A stretch of DNA of 64,000 nt. Source: Brugia malayi (taxonomy: Eukaryota > Nematoda > Chromadorea > Rhabditida > Onchocercidae). The stretch spans positions 7,354,001 to 7,418,000 of the forward strand of contig NW_025062478.1 of the NCBI RefSeq assembly GCF_000002995.4, read 5' to 3'. The notes under the pieces were generated by a model, which saw only the letters and a list, made by a program, of their open reading frames with translations, was not told where the DNA came from and ran no database searches. Of the stretch, positions 10,560 through 22,503 are shown one piece after another (position 1 is the stretch's first letter; every line of letters starts with the position of its first letter). The translations under genes and the position numbers were made by a program.

Positions 10560-11340
10560 CAATAAGAGAGAACGACACTTCCAAAGCGCATAAAGCGTCT
10601 CTGGTCAAAAGGTGATTCCCCCACAAATGCAAGTTCCACAAATCCATGCTTAAACTTGCTGACCGAACCACTCTTGCATGATCGGTTCAATTATCTAATG
10701 TCCACAAAGCCGCTTCGTATCAATCACATCTATACGAGAGTATTATCACAGAATCTCGGATGACCAACACTAGCCTCTATCATGTGACCAGAACTACCCG
10801 CCCGGCGTCCCCTAATTATACGAAAACTTAGAGGTTTACCCAGACATGCACGATCATCTTGACCCCAAGAGAATGTTCCAACCCACCCGGTCTTCCTTTC
10901 CTCTTTCAAAGTAGCATTTGCCACTCTCTTCGTCTGCATTGCCTCATCTCCTTTCGAACTATTTTCATGTTGTCCCCAAGTTATTTGCCTCCCCCATTTC
11001 ATCTCGATTCTCCCAGCGCAGTGTCCTTAAATTCTTCTCGAAGTTCTTCCATTCTTCTTTTCCCTCTCATCTCTCCCAGAACATTCGTCATTCTATTGAG
11101 GAATCGCAAGCAGAGCAGGATGTGCCGGAGAAGAGGGAAGGAGTGGAAATCGTTACCTGTCGTAGGTAAGGAACAGGTAAACCAACGAAGAAATTTCCTT
11201 GTCCTGGCAAACACATACTATAGTAGAGGAAAGTTACAGTCAATTCTCGTGCTATAAAATTTTCAAGCCTTACTGCATTACTTTCACTTTCAATTGCAAT
11301 TGCACGTGTCAGGCGTGGATGACACGAAAAAGTATGCATA
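10560..11340. other. GC-rich patch upstream of GLRX3-like gene
   Basis: About 780 bp with clearly more C, G and CpG than the rest of the window, for example around 10790-10870 (CCCGCCCGGCGTCCCC) and 10960-11130. Overlapping open frames occur on both strands (for example 10859-11257 plus, 10730-11002 minus), as expected when GC content rises and stops become rare. None has recognisable protein character or splice structure. It sits just upstream of the minus-strand GLRX3-like start, so it may be promoter sequence; it may instead be an inserted segment of different origin. Nothing identifies the source. Confidence 0.5.
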
Positions 11341-13680
11341 ACGGTAATTAGGCACCTAAATTAAAATCTTTGTCATTTATGATGAAAGACTAAGATACAG
11401 TGGTGAAACATATCAATTACAATAAACCAGCAGAAGTACCATCCAATGAAGTTATTCATTAAAAAGAGTTTTAACGAAGAGGAAGAAGAACTATACTAAC
11501 AATAAGTATCATTGATTTACTGTTAATTTGTTTCTTCTTATCCTTCTAATCTTTCTGCTTTAAGTTGGATTCAAAGTCGTCAAGATTTTACAGCTATCAA
11601 CCGATCAATCTATATGCTTTCCTTACTCTGTAGTAATTAAGAATTCAGAATTACAATCATCGCGTCAACAATTTGAATTGGTACATGCAAAATATTAAGA
11701 TTTATTAATGTTTGATTAATTCTAATATTTTTGGATGCTTAGAACTTTGATAATCCAGTTACTTTTATTGTAGAAACAAACCGAATATTGTTGCTCGCTA
11801 TTGATATACTCGTTGAAGTTCAAATAAAAGTCCCAAGTTTGACGAACATCATTTTTGTCAATAGATGCAGAAACTTTTTCCGCGATTCCAAAACTCATAA
11901 TGAAGCAAATATTTGAAAAAAAAGCGACATTTGAAATTCACGAAAATATAAAATATTTATGAGTAAATATTTGAAGTCACATGTGTCACACAACTGGCTT
12001 GATGTCTATTACGTTAAATCTTTATCAATTGTTTTCGATATGATGTTTATCACTTTAAATTACTTCCTGTCCCCTTTTTCTTTTGTTTATATTAGATTAA
12101 CGTTATTACCTTGTGATGATCTCTGAAATTTAAAAATGATTTATGTTTATGAATCCCATATATATATATAATGTAAACACATCAGATATCAACCATTCAT
12201 TTATTCACTCATTTCCAATTTGGCTAATGTTTCTCCGTTTTCCTTTACAGTAAACTTCTATTATTATACTACTTTATTCGTTAATAAAAAGGTTGTAATA
12301 TTCCTATGTCACTTTACATTATCGACAACTTTACTCCAGAAACGAGAAACTAAGAATCTCTTCTAAAGAAGCCATTAGCTCTTATAGAAATTCTTGCAAA
12401 ACAAAATCTAAAACTCTCTACAAATTACTTATTAGAATGACTGAAATGAATGAAAATATGAGCAATTGCTGAGGGACAAAGAAGAGATGCATGGAAGTCA
12501 TCAAGGATTAAATATCTATGACAGTCTCCTCTTATTCATCTCTTTTCTATTCTCAATTATCACTTGGCCAAATTACCGGTTGGCCTAATTTTACTGATCT
12601 CTTCCATTCTGATGATAACTATCCTCACTTTATTAGACCGCTAAAATTAAGCTGCAATTAAGATGAAAAGTAGAAAGTTGAAGTGATTATAAAGTTTACA
12701 ATTAGACACACACAAACTGCACATATAAAACTAAATGAGCTGATTCATCGGATGAGTTGGATGATAGTTGGCCTATTTCTGTAGCCTACTGTGCCTCTTC
12801 GTTAGCTAAATTTTCTTCTTTTTCTTTTCCTCAAACCATCAAAGATGTCAAGAAAAAATATCAAATTGAGAGTTTTTGAAGAAAATATTGTGCCAAAGAG
12901 TAAAATTGCAAGAATAGTTTTTATTAGTTTCTATTCAAAATGTTTTGGCATTTTTATTTGCTTTTGATAATTAGACTAAAGAACTATACGCAGTAAATTA
13001 AAACGACTTTTACTTTAGGGAATTTTTATAGTGACAGTCTTTCCGAAAAAATCGTTTAAAAGTGGATTTGTGGTCACTGTTTTACACTTTGTTCCATACG
13101 AAAATGAGCAGAAATTCTTTATTCCAACTAATTCAAACAAATTACAATTATCTCCGAAAATACAACATTTAAAACGACACTTTATCTAATTGAATTCAAA
13201 ACATACTACTCATTGATCACAGACAATGGAAAATGTTGCGAAAAAAGAGGTTATTAAATTATTACCCAAATCCATTAAATTCTTTTGATAATCACTGCAG
13301 TGAAAGTACCATTAGGCTCATTTTTAGTTTCATAAATTAACAATGATTCCAGCTAATTAAAATCTTCCAAAGCAATGTGTTAGTCAATGAAATTTCAGAA
13401 AATTACTCATTTCGAAAAAAGTCCCTAATCGAAAAGACAAAGCTGTTTAAAATCAAACGACAGATACGCTCCTCCATTTTTTTTTTCACTTGAAAGTAAG
13501 TTTTTTTTTTTTCACTCAGATTGTTTCAACATAATATAGCATATTATGAAATATCTTTTTCAGATATTTCATTAACAAAATTTGCTTTTAATTTAAACCA
13601 TTAATTTTTCTTATCCTACAATTAAATTAACTCATCAGTTCCTATTTCGGAAAGCTTTAAAAAACACGTCTCCCGACAGT
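11341..13680. other. intergenic, nothing recognised
   Basis: AT-rich sequence between the GLRX3-like promoter side and the 3' end of the F-box gene. It contains a short TA run (about 12160-12172), T tracts at about 13478 and 13501, and no supportable exon on either strand. The right end must include the F-box 3' UTR. Confidence 0.6.
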
Positions 13681-16600
13681 TCATAAGTCTTTTTGAGAAG
13701 AAATACCAAGTTGGAGCCTAATTGAAACTTGACATTTCGTTGTGCTTAAATAAAAATCCTTAGAATTAATGGTAACATCAACTGTGTTTGAAAGGTTGTA
13801 TGAACGGGAAATATGTGTCACCACACCCGGTATACTCAGTAGTTCGACAATACTGTTGCCTTCATTCTGTTCCGGTAATGCTATACAACCGAAGTCCCAG
13901 TCATATACTGTTTTTCTCCAACAACCAACAGCTGCCATGGATTGAACACTATTGGAAAATAACTCAGGATACCGAATTTGTAGTGCCTGGAAAGAAAAAA
14001 TATTAAATAATCTTGATTTCTTCAACAAAATCTTCTCGAATTTTGAAATTAGTTTATCATGAATTTAAAGTTCTTCCAAGACATGTAATGATTAATTCAC
14101 AGCTGAACAATTTTTTTATTAAAAAAAAACTAAAAGCCGAAGCTTTAAAATATACATTAATCAAAGTTATGACTCCATCAAATGTGAAATTAGTCCGGAT
14201 ATTGCGAAAAAGAATCTTTTTGGGTAACTTCTCCTGAACGGCCCACCGATGCAGTGAATTATCAGTAAATCGAGAGAAATATACGGGAGTTGCACTGCTC
14301 AGAATCAACTCCTGACACTCCGACATTGCTTCCAAAACCTTAAAGAAAATTATCTCGCATATAGCAATGAATTATCAGTAAATCGAGAGATATGCACGGG
14401 AGTTGCACTATTCAGGATCAACTCCTGAGGGTCTGTTATATAGCAAGCATGAAAATATTAATTGCAATATTAACGAAATTCTGACTTTAGATTAGGCAGT
14501 TTAACAGTCTTCGAAATCTGTTGGAGTGCTATTGCTTAAGTTTCAATTGGTGATTGATCTAATGGTTTGGATAAACATATCAATTACATAAAAAATCGAT
14601 AAGTCAATTTGTAAGAAATTTAAAATCAAAGCATCTAAGTTAAAGGATAAGAGAGATTTTAGAGTTAATTTCATAGATAACAACACTGTAAATGTGGAAA
14701 ACCGTTTTAGAACAGTGGATGGCATAGATTTTTTAAACTGACATTGGAATTTACGGTCAGAGATTAAGAAAATGACCAATTGCAGTGGTTATTACATTTA
14801 ACATTTGCTGTGAGAACAAAAAACAATATTTAAGATAAAAAGAATAGATTAGTAGTTTTCAGACTAAAATATAGTAAATATTTTATATATTCATCGACGA
14901 GCAGCTATAAATTCAAAGTTCTCAAAGTTTTTCTATTGGGAATACAATCATATAATTTAAATTTTAAGACTGGAATAAACCGTTTTGCTTTTACGTTAGA
15001 ATTGGATAGAAATGAGTAATAAAATGAGAAATATGAAAAAGAAACTATTTCCAACCAGAAATATAAATTTCAGATTTTAAATTCCTGATTTTATCTTCTT
15101 TTCCTATCTGTGAAATAAACAATTTGAATTTAATCAAAATTAGTACTAACCAGATCATCGAGAAAACACTGCTCGAAATAAGAAAGTTCAATGGTCAGTC
15201 GTTGACAATGTGTACGTATCAGTAATTCATATAAATACTCCAGCGGTAATCGAAAATGACATAATGTGAACACTAAACGTGTAGCATTGCTGAAATTCAA
15301 CCAAGAAAACTTTTCAAAAATACATTTCTCAAATTTAACTACAAAAGTTAAAATGAATGCTTCGTTTCATACAAGCAACGATTGAAAAGTCACATCCAAT
15401 CTGTTTCTCTCATTGTATTTGTAATTTCGTTTCCTTTTTTCTGTTGGATATCTTGTGAGAATATCAATTATATTTTTGGCTAAGTGAAGAAAAAGAGAAA
15501 GCGGAAAGAAAACTAGCATTCCTTTTGGAATTTTAGAAAGGCTTTTTTTTGGAAGATTAGTAAGCAATATTTAGAATGCTTAAATTTCCCTTTGCTTTCA
15601 AACAGCTGCAAGACAAGGACCACTTCAGTTATTCAGCAATTAAATTTTTCAATTTATTTACAAATCAGTAGAGCTGCTGGTTGATATATTTTTTTCATCT
15701 GGAAAAAGAACTACCATCATGGATGGCTGATATCAGCAATGAACTTACTATCCAAATCTCAAGGCCGGTCTTGCTATAGTCAAATTTATTTGTAGTATTT
15801 GTAGGCACTTTGAACTTACAAAACAAGATTTTTTTAAACTGCTTCAGAAAAACATCTGCAAATGAATTTTTTACCTTTTCAAACTCAAAGTTTGCATTTT
15901 TGAAGTTCCTCATCCAGTTTTTCAATACTCTTTAGTTGTCATTATGTTTTTGTGTTTATTTTTGTTTACAGATATAAAGTTGCTGCGCAATGCGATCTTT
16001 TTTTTTGAATTTTCATTCATTATCTAGTATATTGTTCCTAAACAATTCTTAAAAATATTCTAATCCCAATAAATGGAAGAAAGCGACTTCAAATAAACAA
16101 CTATTTTAACTTTAAAATTGCAGAAAGTTCTTAAAGGAGAAACAAATAGCAATTTTAAAATTTTCCACAATAAAAAAATGCAAGTAATCCTTTGAAAGTG
16201 AGACAATTAGAGAATAGCTTCCTTTCACCTAAATTAACAATGTTTAGTAGCATCCTAAATTCTTTCGATACAAACAAAAATATTTAAAAAAATAATTTAA
16301 ATTATTAGCTTTAATTAATAAGACAAAATTGTTGAACTAAATATGTACTTACTCAATTCTGACCCAACTTTTGCACAAGCTATTATATAAATCAGTAGTG
16401 ATGGCAATGCCCGAAAATGAAAGTATGCCATGAATGTTTGCTTCCTTGAACTGTTGATCCAAATAACTTAGCAAATTTTCTGATAAATCGTTGCGGTCTA
16501 TGAAAGTTTTCATTAAATTATGAGTCAAAATATTATTGATAACTTATCTTTTTCACTTTCTTTTTTCTCTTACGTTTTACAAAACTCAATGTATAATTCT

Positions 16601-17419
16601 TTTTAATGATTGTTAGTCTTTTTAAGCTTATGAAATGTATGGCTTTCAGCCTGCATGCATCAATAGACTTGCTAATCTTACAAAAATTTTGATCCTTTTC
16701 TCTTTTTGATAGTAATATAATAAGAACTAACCACCAGTGTAATCCTCATCCTTAAAAATTTCACGATATTTCACTACGGAAGGTGTCTTCCGAGTGAATT
16801 TCACAAATAAACGTCTTCTTCTACTTGCTTTCAAAACCAACGATGTTTGCAACCGTCCAAATGGTCGAACTCGTTTCTCACAACCGCACATGCCAATCCT
16901 TAAAATAGTATTAGTTAAGATTAAAACTCGACAATCTATCTAGTAGAAATATCAGTAGATATGATCTAGTAATATCAATAGACATTAAATGACCTGGTCA
17001 ACCAACTATCATCAAATTATGCTTCAAATTGAGAATTGAAAATAGGAAAAGTAAGAAAAACAAATAAAAAATAAGACATTATTATTACTTAAGATAATAA
17101 TTTGCTATTATTATTCAAAACTTATCTTTTCTGGTTTCAAACTCAACAAACTTTCGAAATTCAACGCTTACCCCATTTCCATTACTTCCGGTCGACACAG
17201 TAAATGAACATTCCGTCTGACCAATCTATAAAATTGTTTGTTGACACGTTGAGCCTGCAACAACTCCGGATGGCTCAAATATGAAAGTACCCGATAAATT
17301 ACGGATTCTGGAAGACTTGCTAGCTGTATACGGTAAGTGATATTTGCATCTGAATCTGAACTCCTCATGTTCATGAATGCCACTGATGTCGACGGAATTC
17401 CTGATGCTTCCGAATTCAT
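13681..17419 (-). CDS. F-box protein, probable SCF substrate adaptor
   Basis: F-box proteins dock on SKP1 in SCF ubiquitin ligases and present substrates. Exons: 17419-17172, 16898-16732, 16497-16353, 15289-15151, 14338-14156, 13986-13681; all junctions keep frame and yield about 395 residues. The F-box is at about residues 33-75 (LPESVIYRVLSYLSHPELLQ followed by the conserved V-N-K-x-F-Y-R-L). After a basic stretch (KASRRRRLFVKF, about 105-115), the remaining about 280 residues are leucine-rich without a WD40 or classical LRR pattern; they resemble the divergent substrate-binding halves of nematode F-box families, but I cannot name a subfamily. The start is the ATG at 17419, exactly one base after a TTTCAG acceptor on the minus strand: either the leader is trans-spliced directly onto AUG or an upstream exon exists. 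Intron 4 contains a partial duplicate of exon 5. Confidence 0.88.
14364..14428 (-). pseudogene. duplicated fragment of F-box exon 5 inside intron 4
   Basis: These 65 bases match 14251-14315, an internal part of exon 5, with about 7 substitutions and no gaps. The copy lies 113 bp away in the preceding intron (transcript order). It has no acceptor or donor of its own and is interpreted as a local tandem duplication that left an exon relic. Confidence 0.85.
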
Positions 17420-19515
17420 CTGAAACTTCAAACTTGTAATTTTTGATCAGTGCATATTAAATCAAGCATCCGTACATCTGAATGCTTCAGAAATAAAATC
17501 TAACAATACATTTCCGAAATTACTTTCCTAACACTATAATTTAAATGGATGAAAAATTCATTCAGGAAATCAAAATTCCTGGAAAGAAGTAAACGATTAG
17601 ATATTTTTTAACTGAAAAGGATATGAGTGGAAGGATGTCACCTGTGTTCAATAGCATGACAGCAGGTGTTTGACTGCTATAAGAGATGAACACAGAGGGA
17701 AAGAGATTGTTGATATGTGTCGATAACAAGTGTACTAGAAGAAGACTACGTAGGGACTCTAAAAGTCGAATGTTGTTAACCAGAGAAGTGACCCGGAAAT
17801 AAAGAAACGGCAGGTGATACATTCGGTTCAAGAATTTCGAGAGCATGGCGAAAAACTGGAAGTTGGAAAGTGTAGTAAGTAGGTCAGGAAGTGATGGAAA
17901 AAGAAAAGGTAGCGGATAAAAGTGAGGTAGTATCATACAATTGGTAGTATCTACCAGAGTATTTTAATCCAGAATGTTAAATTTCATTACTGAAATCTTG
18001 CTCTCTGCTCTTGTTTTGGGCTTTTCTCTTACTTCCTCTGATTCAGATTCTCTTCTTGGAACAATAAATGAGTATAAGGAAGAAGAATGCTTTCTTTATA
18101 ACTATGAAGAAATCATGAGGTTTAAGGGAGTGTGAAAAAAGATCTTAAAATTTAGAAGAAATGTTGATTAGACTTTAGAAAAAACAAAATAATTCAAAAA
18201 AGATGATTAAAAGTTATCAGTGATGAATAAAAACACATCTTTCCAGTAAGACAAGACAGGTCTCTTCTAAAGATGTTTAAAAAGAAATGATATAAGAAGC
18301 GTAGTATCTCTATCAGATGGATATGAAATAGGAGACCCATCAACGGGACAACGATTTCAATGTCAGTTAAAGTAATTTTAGATTGTCAATCAATGTGATT
18401 CTGGGAGCACAGCAAAATACCTGAGCTTTAACCGATATGAGTGATGGCTGTGTTGATAGGATCGTAGGAAGAAGTATTTTGAAGTATACAAATCGATCGG
18501 TATCTTTAATATTTTATAATTCTGACAATCAAAATGCTAGAAATTGCTTCGTATTTCAAAATTATGTCAACCACATACGGAACTTTCATGAGAATCTAAA
18601 AAGTATATACATTCCACTCTTCGTTTAAAGCATGAAAGTTAAATCTGAAATATAAATTAAGATAATACTTAGTATGGTTTTGAAGAATGGAGTAAGTAAA
18701 TGAAAGAATGAAAGAGTTTTTAAGAAATAATCACTTGGAACAAATGCATTTTTAACGAGTTGTGTTTTGTCTGATAGCTGAAAAATGATGCTTTACACGA
18801 ACTATGTTATAAGAAAAAGAACTGTATTAGAAAAGACGAAGAAAACAGCCAAGGAAGGCATTTGAAATAATAATGATGTATTTGTAGATATTTCCATTAC
18901 GGACGTCAGTCAAAAGTTTGGCAGTTCTGAAAATCAGACGTCAATTACAGCTATAAAAGCATAGCTTATGGTCAAAATCACAAGGTGTCAAAAACAAATT
19001 CCATTTACGATAGCACTATAAAAAGGATGTAATATTTGCTTAGCAATTACTACATAATCGGTAAATGAAGCAAAACAGTTTTGTCGAGATAAACTGGTAA
19101 TTACAGTCATGATAACATGGATGTTATGGAAATGATAGATTATGACCTTAAATTGAACTGCTGTATATTAGCTCAAGATTTTCGCATCATGCTGTTTTTT
19201 GAATTTTCTCTTCTCTCATATTGAAATTGTTCATTAGGATTCCATTTTATTTATTAGTATATGAATACATAACAATGAAAACTGTCCACAGCAAGAATCA
19301 TCGCCAGACTAATTTTCAATTTTGAAAAATTCTTGATGTGGAGCTTTGTTCAATGAGGGATTTCAGTTTGAGAGTAAAAGACGAACCGATAAAGAGTCAT
19401 ACCTCTTTTAATACAATGAATTTAACAGATTGCTTTATTTCTCTTTAATATCAAAGCACAAAAGTAGTACTAATGACTGTTTTATTAAATATCTACAAGT
19501 CTACTGGTTATTATG

Positions 19516-19766
19516 TTAATGATAAAGAGGAGAGGAGAAGAGAAATCTTCCCATCATATTCTTTCTTCTACATTTTCCTAATAAATGATCAACGAACTGG
19601 CTAATCGACCTTGGCGTTAACAGTGCTTCTGGAGTGTAATCCGGAATGAATGCAGTAATGGACAGAATGAATGACAGGGATAATGGCTTATCATCCTTAT
19701 CATGCACATTACCCTCATCTACGAGATATTTTTTGTCTGCTGAGAGGAAATTTCCATATTATTAAA
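19516..19766 (-). CDS. orphan exon-like frame, unknown
   Basis: The minus strand is open from about 19766 to a stop at 19516, with an internal TCTCAG acceptor near 19747. The predicted peptide from there is about 75 residues, includes ADKKYLVDEGNVHDKDDK and a Pro-containing segment, and ends in a Cys-Arg-Arg basic site followed by MMGRFLFSSPLYH. Its charged/hydrophobic alternation and base composition are more protein-like than the surroundings. No start codon is near; it would be a terminal exon whose upstream exons I could not establish. It could be a small secreted peptide precursor, a gene relic, or chance. Confidence 0.22.
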
Positions 19767-21346
19767 GCAATTGCGGAAGTCAAAAGTTGAAAAGATTGAG
19801 ATGAAATGTAAGTCCTATTCTTTTAGCAACAGTGCTCCTCCATATTATAAATCATGACACATATTGCAAATTCTAGTAGTGGTGCAAAATGTTTACGAAA
19901 ACTTCAAGTATTCACTTAATTTCATATCCAAATCTACACATATGTCTCAGAAAAATAGCCATCGATAAATTATTGAGTAAGTTGTGTTATACTTACGAAT
20001 AAAATTAATTCTTCAAATAATATTGCTCTTTTGGTGAAAAGAGAACAAAAAGGAAAAGTGAAGAAAGAAGAAGGAATTAGTTTGCAAAATTTAATTATAA
20101 GTCAAGAACTGAGGAAACACTAAGACTAAATGGTTTATAATGATTGGTTCATAATATAAAATTTTATGATTGATGGTCATCTAAACGGTGCATCAGTTAA
20201 GAGATAGTTCAATAGTTCAGTAGTCTAATATCTCTCAATCCCACAACACGAATTATTCTGACTTTTTTCTTTTTTCGTTTTTTTTTTTTTTTTTTTTACT
20301 CTTAAACGCTTCTATTAACTGAATCGCTTCGGGATACATTTAAGGGAGACAATTTACGAGCTTCCATCAAAATTGTAAACAATAAAACATTTCAAACTAA
20401 CATACATCACTATCGGCGGCAACTTTTTGAAGATAGAAAAATAATTTGAAGAAAATTTTTCAATGAAATAACGAAATGATGGCGGCAAAGCATTTTCTAA
20501 CATTTTTTGGTTAGGATATTATCTTTAATAAAAATATTTAAATAAATAGCAGCAAAGAACAGCTGGTGAATGAGATGAGAAGGAATTATTAAAAATTAAT
20601 AGGTGATTTTCATTGATTGTGAGTTTGCTGTTGTTTTTTAATAATTCTACATTAAAAAAAATTTTTTTCAATAATAATTCTGTGTTGACTAAAAAATTCA
20701 TAATTCTATATTAAAAAGTTCAGTGTAAAGCTAAAAGAGAGGAATTAAACAGACGATGCTTCTAGCTCACTGTTATTAAAAAAAACAAAGAAATGACACC
20801 AACAGTGCCCTCTGTTTATCGAAAGTAATTCACGCAATTTTAGGATGACACAAGCCTTACGAACATTTTTCCAAGACGTTTGTACTTCCAAGGTGATAAA
20901 ACCGTATCAGAGGTAAACATCAAAGCTGAGTTGAAAGAGAGGCGTAAACGGAAAAACGGAAATTTTCCTATTCAATCACCACCAATGATGAGTGCTAAAA
21001 AAAGAGAAATAAATCAAACAGAAAAGAAAATGCAGACGTGACTCCAAAATTAGACTTGAATTTAAAAGATGAAATTTTGGTGGTATCATATTTATTACAA
21101 GAAATGATAATGTCTATTTTGATAAATGATATTACACATTGAAATGAACACTCATCAAATTGAGGCATTTAGAAGTTCGAATGATTGTTAATAAATAAAG
21201 CTGGTCATAATCAAACTTTACACAGCAAGAATTAAACTTTACATAACTCTAACTGTAAATGAATTCATCCCATAATAATTTCAAAAACAATCTGAAAACT
21301 GGAAAAAAAGGGATATATTGAAAACGGTTATGATTTCCTGGCACTA

Positions 21347-21631
21347 ATGGCATCATTTGATATATCACCATCATCTTTAAGAGAAGCGCCAATATCTTGT
21401 CGTATTAATCATTTCGATCTAGGACAACCAAAGCTAGATTGTTACTTATTTCTATTTAATTTACGGTTATTAGTCATTAGTCATCAAAACATCAATTTAG
21501 TAAAAGGATGGAGGTTAATATTAAAATTGAATAATCCTGTTATTGTTAGCTCCAAAACTTCAAAATCATTCTCATTTGCTTGGCGAAGAAAATGGTCAAT
21601 CAATAAATACGGAAGAAATATACTGTTATGA
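21347..21631 (+). CDS. orphan 94-codon ATG-initiated frame, unknown
   Basis: A true ATG (21347) opens 94 codons, beginning MASFDISPSSLREAPISC and ending in a basic tail with WRRKW. No signal peptide, membrane segment or known motif is visible. There is no convincing acceptor upstream and no homology I can recall. In this AT-rich region 94 open codons is only mildly unusual, so this may be chance or a relic. Confidence 0.2.
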   Translation: MASFDISPSSLREAPISCRINHFDLGQPKLDCYLFLFNLRLLVISHQNINLVKGWRLILKLNNPVIVSSKTSKSFSFAWRRKWSINKYGRNILL

Positions 21632-22427
21632 ATAAAGGAGGCGTTTATAGCAGTAACTAAATAGAAAAAAACGCAAATTTATGTTGTGCGAACCTGAAAT
21701 TCATAGTAAATTTAGTAGTACATTCTACTTAGGTTGTAACCTTGTTCTTTCAGAAATGATAACAGCCTAAGAAGTTCTAAGCTATAAACCCTGCTTGATG
21801 GAGAAAGATATGACGGGAACTGGAAATCAGTAGAGAACGGTTTGGCAATGGTTTCAGGTGTCATTGGTATTAAACAACAATGACATCTCTCTCCTTGTGC
21901 TTACCCAGTGCTTACCACCCACCACAATGTTGACGCACAGAACGGGACATCCATCCCCTCTCCTTGCCACCTAACACGCAAATATTTCCTGAACTGTTTT
22001 GTAACGGAAATGCCCTTCCTGCATATTTATTGAATCCTTCAGAAAAAAAATAATTAGATTTTGAATTTGATCACCTCTACGGCTTTTTCTTTCCACTTTC
22101 TACTAATGTCCTATTGTATCATCGCAAGGTTTGTTACAAAAAAAAAGACATTGATAAAAAAAGAAACACAGCAGAGAAATTTTAGAATAAAAAAGTAATT
22201 TGTTGACTGTAATAAGTTAGGGGACAGTTATGGCTGGATTGAAAACTCAAGCATGAAAAAGACAGTTATTTTCTCGTTCCAATGCTGTACTATCAATGAT
22301 TACCACTGTGCACAAATGCTTAATTGAATCTTCAACGCGTTTATTCTTAAACTACGTCAAAAAATTATATGAAAAAGCTTCCTTTTCCTACTTCTGTTTA
22401 TTACTTTGAGTATAAGACTAGAACAGG

Positions 22428-22503
22428 AAAGTCCAGAAATCATGGTCAATCATTGTCATTCTTTAAAAGTCCAGAAATCATGGTCAATCATTGTCATTCT
22501 TTT
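22428..22503. repeat. two-copy 38-bp tandem duplication
   Basis: The unit starting AAAGTCCAGAAATCATGG occurs twice head to tail, 22428-22465 and 22466-22503, with essentially identical sequence. This looks like a recent replication-slippage or unequal-exchange event; copy number may be polymorphic. Confidence 0.9.

Noticed and set aside
10730..11339. Overlapping frames of 70-130 codons on both strands
   Set aside because: They all fall in the GC-rich patch, where stop codons are rare, and show no domain, no coherent splice sites and mirror-image openness on both strands.
13788..14237. Plus-strand frames opposite F-box exons 5 and 6
   Set aside because: Antisense to spliced exons that keep frame through six junctions.
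17562..17936. 124-codon minus-strand frame with ATG upstream of the F-box gene
   Set aside because: Composition is that of the complement of a purine-rich tract (Leu/Phe/Ser/Pro). It does not join in phase with an obvious donor to the F-box exon.
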